From Lachnospiraceae bacterium (GTDB taxonomy: Bacteria; Bacillota; Clostridia; Lachnospirales; Lachnospiraceae), in the NCBI GenBank assembly GCA_017558145.1, contig JAFYWF010000107.1:1-48222 (forward strand): a stretch of DNA of 48,222 nt, read 5' to 3'. Each line of letters starts with the position of its first letter. The stretch's first letter is position 1. Below are positions 27,306 through 35,826 of this stretch, one piece after another. The notes under the pieces were generated by a model. It was given only the letters and a program-made list of their open reading frames with translations, was not told the DNA's origin and did not search any database. The position numbers were made by a program, and so were the translations under genes.

Positions 27306-27334
27306 GTATAAAGATAAAGTGTTAGGAAAAACTA
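27306..27334 (+). promoter_or_regulatory. Sigma-F-type promoter of spoIIQ
   Basis: GTATA (27306-27310), a 14-nt spacer and GGAAAAACTA (27325-27334), a full match to the sigma-F -10 pattern GGNNANANTR with a GYATA -35. It lies just upstream of the AGGAGG site and ATG 27355, as expected for a forespore gene. Confidence 0.6.
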
Positions 27335-27354
27335 AGGAAAAAGGAGGATATCAC

Positions 27355-28149
27355 ATGAAACGAAGAAGAAAAAATCATAAAAGAGAAAGAATGATTATGT
27401 TGTGTTCTAGTGTGCTTGTTTTAACAGCGCTTACGGCAACAGGAATTTATGTAAAAGAAAAAAGTCACAGTCAAAATGATGGATACGTGGTAGATTTATC
27501 AGAATTGGAAAATGAAGAAATGGATTTGATGGTTGCAGAAGATCCTATTCCGGAGAAGGAAGAGGAATCAGCAGAAGTTTCCTCTACAGGAGTAGAAAAA
27601 GAAGAACTGTGGAACACTTCTGAAAAACGTTGGTTAACAGGTGAATACGAATTTCCGAATGAGGAATCTGAAGAAGAGGAAGAAACAGAAGAAGTATTTT
27701 TTGATTTTTTAGCACAGGAAGAAGAAACTTTAAGTTTTTCGGAAGAAGAAAATCTTTTATGGCCGGTAGTTGGAAATGTATTAATCAATTATAGTATGGA
27801 AAAACCTGTGTATTTTTCTACTTTGGAACAATATAAATTAAGCCCGGCTATTGTGATAAGTGCAAAAGAAGGACAAAATATTCATAGTGCAGCCCGCGGC
27901 AAGGTGACAAACATTGAAAAAACAGCGGAACTTGGAAATGTAATTACTATGGATATTGGAAGTGGATATGAAATAGAATATGGGCAGCTTACTAATATTC
28001 AAGTAAAAGAAGGGGATTTGGTGGAAAAAGAAGATTATATTGCAGATGTAGGTACACCTACCAAGTATTATAGTTTAGAAGGAGATAATGTATATTTTTC
28101 TCTGAAAAAAGATGGTCAACCGGTAAATCCTATGACAAAATTGAGGTAA
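27355..28149 (+). CDS. spoIIQ: SpoIIQ-like M23/LytM protein, catalytic residues lost
   Basis: 264 residues: basic N-terminus, one membrane helix (about 14-31), a long acidic stretch (about 45-135, many Glu) and a C-terminal LytM/M23 fold (about 140-264; GQNIHSAARGKVTNIE, LGNVITMDIGSGYEIEYGQL, LVEKEDYIADVG). SpoIIQ is a forespore membrane protein that joins SpoIIIAH across the septum. In active M23 enzymes zinc is held by H-x3-D and H-x-H; here the corresponding places read SPAIVI and NVYFSL, with none of those ligands. It should thus be structural, as proposed for B. subtilis SpoIIQ. The start ATG 27355 follows AAGGAGG; earlier in-frame residues overlap the promoter. Confidence 0.85.
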   Translation: MKRRRKNHKRERMIMLCSSVLVLTALTATGIYVKEKSHSQNDGYVVDLSELENEEMDLMVAEDPIPEKEEESAEVSSTGVEKEELWNTSEKRWLTGEYEFPNEESEEEEETEEVFFDFLAQEEETLSFSEEENLLWPVVGNVLINYSMEKPVYFSTLEQYKLSPAIVISAKEGQNIHSAARGKVTNIEKTAELGNVITMDIGSGYEIEYGQLTNIQVKEGDLVEKEDYIADVGTPTKYYSLEGDNVYFSLKKDGQPVNPMTKLR

Positions 28150-28233
28150 CTCTTTACCTAAAGAAAAGTTAAAGGTATAATAAATGTGTATGCCTTTAAG
28201 AAATACAAAAGAAAATACAAGGAGGAAACCCAA

Positions 28234-29622
28234 GTGAAAATAAAAGTCTGGCTGTCAATTATATTCATTACGTGTGTAGTGACGGGATGTTCTTTTTTCT
28301 CTCAGAGTGATTCAGATTCTGAAATGAAAAATGAAACCTTGGGATTGACACCAGATTTTTCTTATACAGTTGTGCAGCAGGTTCCTAACATATTGGTAAA
28401 TCAAGTAGGATACCTGGTGGATGATTCTAAAGTGGCTATATTACATGGTAAAGACTTAGAGACAGAGTTTGTGATATATAATGCTTTGACTCACGAAGAA
28501 GAATATAAAGGAATTCTGAAAGCGGGGAAAATTGAGATTTCAGATTCATTAAATGAAGCTACAGGTTTAACAGAAAAAAAAGATATTTATTTGGCAGATT
28601 TTTCGAAGGTGACAAAAGAGGGAACTTATTATATTTATCATCCAAATTTAGGATATTCTTATGAATTTGTGATAGGAACAAATATTTACAATGAGGTAGA
28701 AACAAAGATGCTTCAGATGATAGAGAAGGAAGAAAACGATACTTCTTTAATGTGCTATCAATTGACAGCCCTTTTACTTACGAAGGAATTATATCCCAAT
28801 CAGATTTTGGATACAGAATATTTAGATCGTTTATGTAAAGAAAAAATAGAACGTTTATTACAATCTCAAGATTCTGGCAGTGGAGCCATTTATGCAGATA
28901 TTTCCACGGTAGAGAAAATTAAGGATTTGGATCAGACTCAAAAACAGCAATATATCTCTTTGGCAGCAACTGCAGAATTTGCGGGTACTATGGCGATTTA
29001 TGCATATCAAATGAGAGATTTGGATTGGAATATGTATCATCAGTGTTATGGAGCGGCGGAGAGAGCTTATCGCACCATACAGAATAGTTTGGATAATGTA
29101 GCCTATGATGCAGGATATTTTGCAGCTGCACATTTATATCGTTTAACAGGAAGAGGAAAATATTCTCAAGCAGTGAATCAGTACTTGGGAATGAAAGAGG
29201 AACAGAAAAGTTATACGGAGTACGATTTTTCTTTGTATGCAGACTATGCATATATTACTTTTCGTTATGGGGTGAATTTGGAGACCAGTGAGAAGGTAAT
29301 GAAAAGATTAATGTCAGAAGCGGAAGAAATTTCCCTTTCCAGTGGAAGACCTACGTATTATGTTTCTGAACAAAAAGAGTATAATGATATCGATGGAAAA
29401 CTTCAAGATATGGGAAATTTGGCTTTGGTGAATTATATTATTACCAACCATGAATATACTCAATTACAAAAAAATTATCGGGATTATTTTATGGGAAGAA
29501 ATCCGCAAAATATTTGTTATATTGATGGTTTTGGAGTTTTGAATTCTATGGAAGAGACAAAGAAAGTAACACCAAAAAATTGTGGACTGTTTTATTTGCT
29601 GTTACAGAGTACAAAGAGATAG
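28234..29622 (+). CDS. Lipoprotein with GH9-like fold, shortened and probably inactive
   Basis: 462 residues, GTG start behind AGGAGG. A signal peptide ends in the lipobox VTGC with Cys19, so it is a surface lipoprotein. About 48-155 resembles the Ig-like domain that precedes family 9 glycosidases (NILVNQVGYLVDDSKVAIL; EGTYYIYHPNLGYSYEFVIG). The rest is an alpha-helical (alpha/alpha)6-like region with AGYFAAAHLYRLTG and the GH9-like YFMGRNPQNICYIDGFG. The DAGD segment that holds the catalytic Asp residues in GH9 is not seen, and the domain is about 100 residues short. A binding or regulatory role fits better than cellulase activity. It sits between spoIIQ and ddl/murF, hinting at an envelope or spore role. 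Confidence 0.62.
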   Translation: MKIKVWLSIIFITCVVTGCSFFSQSDSDSEMKNETLGLTPDFSYTVVQQVPNILVNQVGYLVDDSKVAILHGKDLETEFVIYNALTHEEEYKGILKAGKIEISDSLNEATGLTEKKDIYLADFSKVTKEGTYYIYHPNLGYSYEFVIGTNIYNEVETKMLQMIEKEENDTSLMCYQLTALLLTKELYPNQILDTEYLDRLCKEKIERLLQSQDSGSGAIYADISTVEKIKDLDQTQKQQYISLAATAEFAGTMAIYAYQMRDLDWNMYHQCYGAAERAYRTIQNSLDNVAYDAGYFAAAHLYRLTGRGKYSQAVNQYLGMKEEQKSYTEYDFSLYADYAYITFRYGVNLETSEKVMKRLMSEAEEISLSSGRPTYYVSEQKEYNDIDGKLQDMGNLALVNYIITNHEYTQLQKNYRDYFMGRNPQNICYIDGFGVLNSMEETKKVTPKNCGLFYLLLQSTKR

Positions 29623-29657
29623 AAGTTTCAAAAGTAAGAATAAAAGGAGTAAAAGGA

Positions 29658-30689
29658 ATGAAAATAGTAGTTTTGGCGGGTGGATTAAGTACAGAAAGAG
29701 ATGTGTCTTTTAGTTCCGGAAGCATGGTATATAAAGCATTAAAAGAAAATGGTCATCAGGTGATTATGCTGGATGTATATTTGGGGTATGAGGGAGATAT
29801 CCAAGGATTGTTTGAAGCAGATATTGATTGGGCCAAAGCTGTGGGAAAAGTATCTGAGAAAAATCCTGATTTGGAGGCTGTAAAAAAACTAAGAAAAGAC
29901 GGTGGACGTAATTTCTTTGGACCAAATGTAGTTGCTTTGTGCCAAGAAGCGGATGTTGCTTTTTTAGCGCTCCATGGAGAAAATGGAGAAAATGGAAAGG
30001 TGCAGGCTGCCTTGGATTTAATGGGAGTTCGTTATACGGGAACGGATTATTTAAGTAGTGCTATTTGTATGGATAAAGGATTAACCAAAGATATGTTCGC
30101 TTTATTTGGAATTCCAACTCCACAGGGAATTAAATTAAAAAAAGGACAAACAGATCCCCAAACGGTAGAATTGCCATGTGTGGTGAAAGCATGTTGTGGT
30201 GGATCCAGTGTAGGCGTAGCGATGGCGAATACACCGGAGGAATACGAAGCGGCTAAAAAAGAAGCCTTTTTATATGATGATGAAGTTGTCATTGAGCAAT
30301 ACATAAAAGGAAGAGAATTTTCGGTAGGAGTTATGGACGGAAAGGCTTTACCGGTGATTGAAATTGCACCTTTACAGGGATTTTATGATTACAAAAATAA
30401 ATATCAGGCAGGAAGTGCAGTTGAAACTTGCCCGGCTTTACTTAGCGAAGAAAAAACAAAAGAAATGCAAGAATATGCCCAAAAAGCGTTTCAAGTACTG
30501 CGTTTGAAAAATTATGCACGTATGGATTTTATGATGAATGAAAAGGAAGAGATTTTCTGTTTGGAAGCAAATACTTTACCGGGAATGACACCTACTTCCT
30601 TATTGCCTCAAGAAGCAAAAGCGGCCGGAATTTCATTTCATGAATTGTGTGAAATGATTATTGCAGCGGCTTTAAGAGAAGAAAACTAA
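29658..30689 (+). CDS. ddl: D-alanine--D-alanine ligase
   Basis: 343 residues, ATP-grasp fold. The N-terminus MKIVVLAGGLSTERDVSF is typical, VKACCGGSSVGV is the ATP-binding loop, and CLEANTLPGMTPTSLLPQEA is the family's C-terminal signature with the metal-binding Glu and Asn. The enzyme joins two D-Ala with ATP in the cytoplasm to supply MurF, whose gene follows after 63 bases. The start ATG 29658 lies behind AAAAGGA; a longer frame to 29580 overlaps the previous gene and lacks a ribosome site. Confidence 0.93.
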   Translation: MKIVVLAGGLSTERDVSFSSGSMVYKALKENGHQVIMLDVYLGYEGDIQGLFEADIDWAKAVGKVSEKNPDLEAVKKLRKDGGRNFFGPNVVALCQEADVAFLALHGENGENGKVQAALDLMGVRYTGTDYLSSAICMDKGLTKDMFALFGIPTPQGIKLKKGQTDPQTVELPCVVKACCGGSSVGVAMANTPEEYEAAKKEAFLYDDEVVIEQYIKGREFSVGVMDGKALPVIEIAPLQGFYDYKNKYQAGSAVETCPALLSEEKTKEMQEYAQKAFQVLRLKNYARMDFMMNEKEEIFCLEANTLPGMTPTSLLPQEAKAAGISFHELCEMIIAAALREEN

Positions 30690-30752
30690 CAAAATCAAAG
30701 TAAACCCCAAGATATATTTACGAAATAAAGAAGATGTTAGGATAGGAATAAA

Positions 30753-32153
30753 ATGAAAAATTTAACAATTCAGAAAATTTGCAAAGCTTGTGATGGAACT
30801 TTATATGGAACAGAATGGGTAAAGGATGAAACAAAAGAGGCACTGGGTGTGGTATTAGACTCTCGTTTGTTGCAAGAGGGATTTGTGTTTGTTGCTACCA
30901 AGGGAGAAAAAGTAGATGGTCATAAATTTATTCCTTCCGTATTTGAAAAAGGAGCCATGGCTGTTATTTGTGAAGAGGTTCCAACCGTAATCACAGGTCC
31001 TTGTATTCAGGTAGAAGATAGTTTTGTTGCTTTAAAAAAACTGGCGGCTTTTTATCGTGAGCAATTGGATATTACTGTTGTAGGGATTACCGGAAGTGTA
31101 GGAAAGACAAGTACGAAAGAATTTGTAGCAGGGGTTCTGTCTACTAAATATCGAGTATGGAAAACTCAAGGGAATTTCAATAATGAAGTAGGTTTGCCTT
31201 TAACGGTGCTTCAATTGAGGGATGAGCATGAAATTGCAGTATTGGAAATGGGCATTAGTGATTTTGGAGAGATGCACAGATTAAGTGAAATTGCAAAACC
31301 GGATATTTGTGTTCTTACCAATATTGGTCAGTGTCATTTGGAATTCTTAGGAGACCGTGACGGTGTATTAAAAGCCAAAAGTGAAATTTTTGATTTTATG
31401 AATCCCGAAGGCATGATTTTTGTGAATGGTGATGATGATAAATTAATTACCTTGAAAGAAACATGGAAAGAGAGATTAGTGACCTTCGGTCGCGAAGAAA
31501 ATAATGACGTAATCGCCTGCAATGAAGTATCTAAGGGACTGTTAGGCAGTACCTTAGATATGGTGGGAATGGTGGATATTTCTAAAGTACAGATTCCGTT
31601 GCCGGGAGAGCATATGGTATTAAATGCTTTGGCAGCGGCAGCAGTAGCAAAGCATTTACAATTATCCAAAGAAGAAATTTTAGAAGGAGTAAAAAACGTA
31701 AAAGCAGTCAGTGGAAGAAGCAATATTATTCCGTATGAGAATTTTGTATTGATAGATGACTGTTACAATGCCAATCCTGTTTCCATGAAGGCAGCCATTG
31801 ATTTATTGCAGTCTGCCAATGGCAGAAAAATTGCTGTTTTAGGTGATATGTTTGAATTAGGGGAAGATGAACAGATGCTTCATTATGAAGTAGGAAGCTA
31901 TGCCAAAGGAAAGATAGACTTCCTAATTTGTATAGGAAATCTCGCAGAACATATTTATGAAGGTGGCGTAGAAGATAAAGCTGATAGTATGTCACTTTTA
32001 TATTTGCCTGAGAAAGAGGATGTATACCAGCACTTACAGGAAATAATACAGCCGCAAGATACCATTTTGTTAAAGGCATCTCACGGCATGGGATTTGCAG
32101 ATATTGTAGCTTGGTTTGAAAGAAATTATCTTAAACAAGAGATTGATTCTTAA
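30753..32153 (+). CDS. murF: UDP-MurNAc-tripeptide--D-Ala-D-Ala ligase
   Basis: 466 residues, the standard Mur ligase size. The P-loop is GITGSVGKTSTKE; NEVGLPLTVL and LEMGISDFGEM follow, and NALAAAAVAKHL with DDCYNANPVSMKAA mark the C-terminal domains. It adds D-Ala-D-Ala to the cytoplasmic peptidoglycan precursor, using the product of the neighbouring ddl gene. Its last 23 bases overlap the convergent plsC reading frame, and its terminator lies inside plsC. Confidence 0.94.
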   Translation: MKNLTIQKICKACDGTLYGTEWVKDETKEALGVVLDSRLLQEGFVFVATKGEKVDGHKFIPSVFEKGAMAVICEEVPTVITGPCIQVEDSFVALKKLAAFYREQLDITVVGITGSVGKTSTKEFVAGVLSTKYRVWKTQGNFNNEVGLPLTVLQLRDEHEIAVLEMGISDFGEMHRLSEIAKPDICVLTNIGQCHLEFLGDRDGVLKAKSEIFDFMNPEGMIFVNGDDDKLITLKETWKERLVTFGREENNDVIACNEVSKGLLGSTLDMVGMVDISKVQIPLPGEHMVLNALAAAAVAKHLQLSKEEILEGVKNVKAVSGRSNIIPYENFVLIDDCYNANPVSMKAAIDLLQSANGRKIAVLGDMFELGEDEQMLHYEVGSYAKGKIDFLICIGNLAEHIYEGGVEDKADSMSLLYLPEKEDVYQHLQEIIQPQDTILLKASHGMGFADIVAWFERNYLKQEIDS

Positions 32154-32865
32154 AATACATATCTTGAATCTGGTCGGAAACATAACCGGCCAGATTTTTT
32201 TTGGTATCTTTATCTAATTGATCTAAATAAATAGCTTTTCCATATTCTATAATTACATGAGTTTTTTTGATAAAAGGACTATGATCTTCAAAAATGTCTG
32301 CCACATTGTTTAATGCGATAGGCACAATTGGACATCCTGATTTTTCTGCTAATTTAAAACTTCCGCCATGGAAAGGAAGGAACGAATCATTTTGTTTGTT
32401 ACGAGTTCCTTCCGGGAAAATACAAATGGAAATCCCGGATTTGATTTTTTCAATACCGGTTAAAATAGTTTTTAGGCCCTGTTTAATATCACTTCTATCT
32501 AAAAATAAACAATGTAAATTACGCATCCAGTTTCTTAATAAAGGAATACGTTCGATTTCTATTTTAGAAATATATCCTGTCAAACGAGGTACTCTGACAT
32601 AAGTAAGAAGGATATCAAAATAACTTCTATGATTAGCGACATATAAAACAGCTTCATCTTTGGGAACATTTTCTTCCCCTAATACAGTGACCTTAACCCC
32701 GGTTAAGAAAAGAATGACTTGAAAAGCTCCTTTTACAATAGCCAAAGAAGAACGGTTTTTTAAATCCATGTTAAAGTGGCCAATGATCCATTCAATCAAT
32801 AATAATGGAATACTACAGATAAAAAACAGAATCAAAAAAATAGCAACCAATATAAGACGTATCAT
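32131..32865 (-). CDS. plsC: 1-acyl-sn-glycerol-3-phosphate acyltransferase
   Basis: 244 residues, one N-terminal membrane helix (about 4-25). The acyltransferase motifs are NHRSYFD (H-x4-D catalytic pair) and IFPEGTRNKQ (phosphate-binding), with PIVPIAL as the last conserved block. It transfers an acyl group to lysophosphatidic acid to form phosphatidic acid at the membrane. Its 3' end overlaps murF tail to tail by 23 bases, and codons near its C-terminus (around 32167-32202) also encode the murF terminator on the other strand. AGAGGA precedes ATG 32865. Confidence 0.9.
   Translation of the reverse strand: MIRLILVAIFLILFFICSIPLLLIEWIIGHFNMDLKNRSSLAIVKGAFQVILFLTGVKVTVLGEENVPKDEAVLYVANHRSYFDILLTYVRVPRLTGYISKIEIERIPLLRNWMRNLHCLFLDRSDIKQGLKTILTGIEKIKSGISICIFPEGTRNKQNDSFLPFHGGSFKLAEKSGCPIVPIALNNVADIFEDHSPFIKKTHVIIEYGKAIYLDQLDKDTKKNLAGYVSDQIQDMYFKNQSLV
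32167..32202 (+). terminator. murF terminator embedded in plsC coding sequence
   Basis: AATCTGGTCGG (32167-32177) pairs with CCGGCCAGATT (32186-32196), with one wobble, followed by a run of T to 32202. It serves plus-strand transcription but lies wholly within the minus-strand plsC frame, where it encodes part of KNLAGYVSDQI. Confidence 0.8.
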
Positions 32866-33083
32866 AAAGAAATCCTCTTTTCTCTTAAACTTTTTTATGC
32901 GAAAAAATAATCAGCTTTGAAAATTTAATCTAAAGCAAATTTATAACTATTGTTTAGTATACAAAAAAATAATTATCAAAACAAGATATTTTTCCCTTGT
33001 AAGAGAAAGCTTGTTTTGAATAATGCGCATAAGTTCTCTAAATAAAGAATATATTGTAGGTAACAAAAAGAAAACGGAGCTAT

Positions 33084-33515
33084 ATGAAAAAGTTAGTAAA
33101 ACCAGTTATGAAAGGGATACTAATGGGAGTATTTGTTATTTTTTTATTTCAAATACAAGGTTGCAAAATAAAAGTTGTATCAAAGGAAGAGCCACGCAGT
33201 GAAGTTCGTTTTTCGATTATTAGCGAAGAATGTATTCCTGAAAGTTTGAGTAATTTAATTAACAAGAAAAAAGAGAAAATAATGAAGATGACCTATGTGG
33301 ATGAGGGGAAACGCTTTATTGTTGTGGGATATGGGGCACAAAACAGTGGTGGTTATTCCATTTATATTAAGGATTTATACAAAACAGAAAATGCAATTTA
33401 TGTAGATACGTGTTTGGTTGGTCCGGAAGAGAAAAAAATAAAAGAAGGTGTAGTATCTTATCCGTGTATTGTTTTGCAGATATCGGAAATGGGCTTGCCT
33501 GTAGTTTTTCAATGA
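33084..33515 (+). CDS. Small lipoprotein with PrcB-like domain
   Basis: 143 residues. A signal peptide ends in the lipobox IQGC, so it is a membrane-anchored surface lipoprotein. The C-terminal half (FIVVGYGAQNSGGYSIYIKDLYK, then YPCIVLQI) resembles the PrcB C-terminal domain known from the Treponema PrcB-PrtP protease complex and found in many Firmicute lipoproteins. No protease gene is adjacent. The function here is unknown; protein binding or protease inhibition is a guess from the family. GGAG lies just before the ATG. About 220 bases upstream hold no gene. Confidence 0.7.
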   Translation: MKKLVKPVMKGILMGVFVIFLFQIQGCKIKVVSKEEPRSEVRFSIISEECIPESLSNLINKKKEKIMKMTYVDEGKRFIVVGYGAQNSGGYSIYIKDLYKTENAIYVDTCLVGPEEKKIKEGVVSYPCIVLQISEMGLPVVFQ

Positions 33516-33521
33516 TAAATG

Positions 33522-33603
33522 TGGTATACTGTTATGAAATAACGGCGATACTTTAAAATGAAATGAAGGGAAAAATTATTGCTGAATCATAAGTAATTTT
33601 CCC
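33522..33603 (+). promoter_or_regulatory. Promoter and leader hairpin of the pyr genes
   Basis: An extended -10, TG-G-TATACT (33522-33530), starts at the last codons of the lipoprotein gene. The leader then folds: GGGAAAA-A-TTA (33568-33578) pairs with TAATTTTCCC (33594-33603). There is no T-run, and the ribosome site GAGGT follows directly, so it is not a terminator; an effect on translation is possible. No PyrR-type attenuator was recognised. Confidence 0.45.
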
Positions 33604-33618
33604 AAGAGAGGTAATCAA

Positions 33619-34905
33619 ATGCTACTGATTAAAAATGGATATATTTTAGATCCGGAAACAGGGTATGAAGGAGAAGCAGATATCCTGGTTGAAAATGGAA
33701 GAATTAAAAAATTATATAAAGGATTCACCGGAATGGTGGATGAATCTTTGTTTCCTGATATGGAAGTCATTGATGCGGATGGTTTGTATGTGGCACCGGG
33801 ACTGGTGGATGTACATGTACATTTTAGAGATCCGGGATTTTTATATAAAGAAGATATTGAGACTGGAGCCAAAGCAGCTGCAAAGGGTGGTTTTACCACA
33901 GTTGTTTTGATGGCTAATACGAAGCCGGTAGTGGATAATGTGGAAACATTAACGTATATTTTAGAAAAAGGAAAGAATACGGGAATTCATGTAGAAACTT
34001 GCTGTAGTGTCAGCAAAGAATTAAAGGGAAAAGAGCTTTGTGATTATGAATTATTATTGGAAAAAGGTGCGGTAGGGTTTACGGATGATGGAATTCCATT
34101 ATTGGAAGAAGTACTTGTAACGGAAGCGATGAATCGCATTGCTAAGTTGAATGTTCCCATCAGTTTGCATGAGGAAGATCCTAATTTGATTGACAATAAT
34201 GGAATTAACCGGGGAGAAGCTTCCGCGCATTATGGAATCGGAGGGTCTCCAAGGGAAGCAGAAGTGACCATGGTGGCACGAGATATAGAAATTGCTAAGA
34301 AAACAGGAGCTATTGTAAACATTCAGCATATCAGTTGTAAAGAAACGGCAGATATGATACGTCAAGCAAAACAAGAGGGCTATAGTAATATTCATGGAGA
34401 AGCAACACCTCATCATTTTACTTTAACGGAAGAAGCAGCGATTGTTCATGGTACCATGGCTAAGATGAATCCGCCGCTTCGAACAAAAGAAGATAAGAAA
34501 GCAATTATCGCAGCAATTAAGGATGGAACCTTAGATATTATTGCTACTGACCATGCACCTCATAGTGCGGAAGAAAAAGAAAAATCTATTACGGAAGCAC
34601 CTAGTGGAATTTTAGGATTAGAAACAGCGTTTGCTTTAGGAATTGGGGAATTGGTAGAAAAAAATGATATGCCACTGATTGATTTAGTGGATAGAATGAG
34701 TTATGCACCGGCAAAAATGTATCATTTGGATGCTGGATATATCAAAGAAAATGGACCGGCAGATTTTATTATTTTTGATCCCAATGAATTTTGGAAAGTG
34801 GAAGGATTTTTATCCAAATCCCAGAATTCGCCATTCCTCGGTAAAACATTATTAGGTAAAATTAAGAAAACGATCTGCCAAGGAAAGATTGTTTACGAGG
34901 ACTAG
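33619..34905 (+). CDS. pyrC: Dihydroorotase
   Basis: 428 residues, class I dihydroorotase size. Metal-binding HVHFRDPG, the GGFTTVVLMANTKP segment, HEEDPN, ATPHHFTLTEE and ATDHAPHS are all present. It closes carbamoyl-aspartate to dihydroorotate in pyrimidine synthesis. GAGGT precedes the ATG. It is first of a pyrC-pyrK-pyrD group; the carbamoyl-phosphate and aspartate transcarbamoylase genes are not in the window. Confidence 0.93.
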   Translation: MLLIKNGYILDPETGYEGEADILVENGRIKKLYKGFTGMVDESLFPDMEVIDADGLYVAPGLVDVHVHFRDPGFLYKEDIETGAKAAAKGGFTTVVLMANTKPVVDNVETLTYILEKGKNTGIHVETCCSVSKELKGKELCDYELLLEKGAVGFTDDGIPLLEEVLVTEAMNRIAKLNVPISLHEEDPNLIDNNGINRGEASAHYGIGGSPREAEVTMVARDIEIAKKTGAIVNIQHISCKETADMIRQAKQEGYSNIHGEATPHHFTLTEEAAIVHGTMAKMNPPLRTKEDKKAIIAAIKDGTLDIIATDHAPHSAEEKEKSITEAPSGILGLETAFALGIGELVEKNDMPLIDLVDRMSYAPAKMYHLDAGYIKENGPADFIIFDPNEFWKVEGFLSKSQNSPFLGKTLLGKIKKTICQGKIVYED

Positions 34906-34994
34906 TGAAAAAGCAAGACTCAAAATTAAATTCATATATTGTAATTTGTAATTACGAAAATAATATAAGACAGAAACATGAGATGGAGGAAATT

Positions 34995-35771
34995 ATGTCA
35001 CAGAAGAAAAAAGTAATGGCCACAGTAGTGGAACAAAAACAATTAGCACCTGGAATTTTTGATATGTGGTTAAAAACAGAAATTGCAGCAGATGCAAAAT
35101 GTGGACAGTTTATTGGAGTTTATCCGGAAGATAAAAGTAACTTACTTCCAAGACCAATTAGTATCTGTGAAGTAAATAAAGAAGAGAGTATGCTTCGAAT
35201 TGTATATCGCGTAGCAGGAGAAGGAACAGAAGAATTTTCTCATTACACAGCTGGAAAAGAAGTCCCTGTTTTAGGAGTGTTAGGTAATGGATTCCCGGTA
35301 GAAGAAGGAAAAGGTAAAAAAGCATTTCTTATGGGTGGTGGAATTGGTGTTCCTCCGATTGTTCAGTTAGCGAAAGAATTGGATTGTGATAAACAGGCAG
35401 TGGTTGGTTACAGAGACAATAATTTATTCTTAAAAGAAGATTTGGAAGCTTATGCAAAAGTATATATTGCGACAGAAGACGGCAGTGTAGGAACAAAAGG
35501 AAATGTTATGGATGCTATTGCAGAAAATGCATTAGATGCAGATGTGATTTTTGCATGTGGTCCAATGCCAATGCTTCGTGCAATTAAAAAATATGCAGCA
35601 GATAAAGGAATCCCAGCCTATATTTCTTTGGAAGAAAGAATGGCATGTGGTGTAGGTGCATGTTTGGGATGTGTATGTAAAACTACCAAAAAAGATCATC
35701 ATTCTCACGTAAATAATGCAAGAATCTGTACAGATGGTCCTGTATTTTTAGCAGAAGATGTAGATATCTAA
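34995..35771 (+). CDS. pyrK: Dihydroorotate dehydrogenase electron-transfer subunit
   Basis: 258 residues. An FAD-binding ferredoxin-reductase fold (RPISICEVN; LMGGGIGVPPIVQLAKEL; FACGPMPMLRA) ends in the PyrK [2Fe-2S] cluster CGVGACLGCVC plus a later Cys. It passes electrons from PyrD to NAD+. Frame extension back to 34905 lacks a ribosome site, whereas GGAGG at about 34985 fits ATG 34995. It sits between pyrC and pyrD. Confidence 0.92.
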   Translation: MSQKKKVMATVVEQKQLAPGIFDMWLKTEIAADAKCGQFIGVYPEDKSNLLPRPISICEVNKEESMLRIVYRVAGEGTEEFSHYTAGKEVPVLGVLGNGFPVEEGKGKKAFLMGGGIGVPPIVQLAKELDCDKQAVVGYRDNNLFLKEDLEAYAKVYIATEDGSVGTKGNVMDAIAENALDADVIFACGPMPMLRAIKKYAADKGIPAYISLEERMACGVGACLGCVCKTTKKDHHSHVNNARICTDGPVFLAEDVDI

Positions 35772-35826
35772 AATAGAGTTTAAATCATTGTTGAACACAA
35801 GAGTTAGTTAAGAATAGGAGAAAAAC

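Noticed and set aside
28234..29622. Intact secreted cellulase (GH9)
   Set aside because: The catalytic DAGD segment is missing and the domain is about 100 residues short.
29580..29657. N-terminal extension of ddl overlapping the GH9-like gene
   Set aside because: MKIVVLAGG is the usual Ddl start and has its own ribosome site.
32294..32602. Plus-strand 102-residue frame inside plsC
   Set aside because: It is antisense to conserved PlsC motifs and has no ribosome site.
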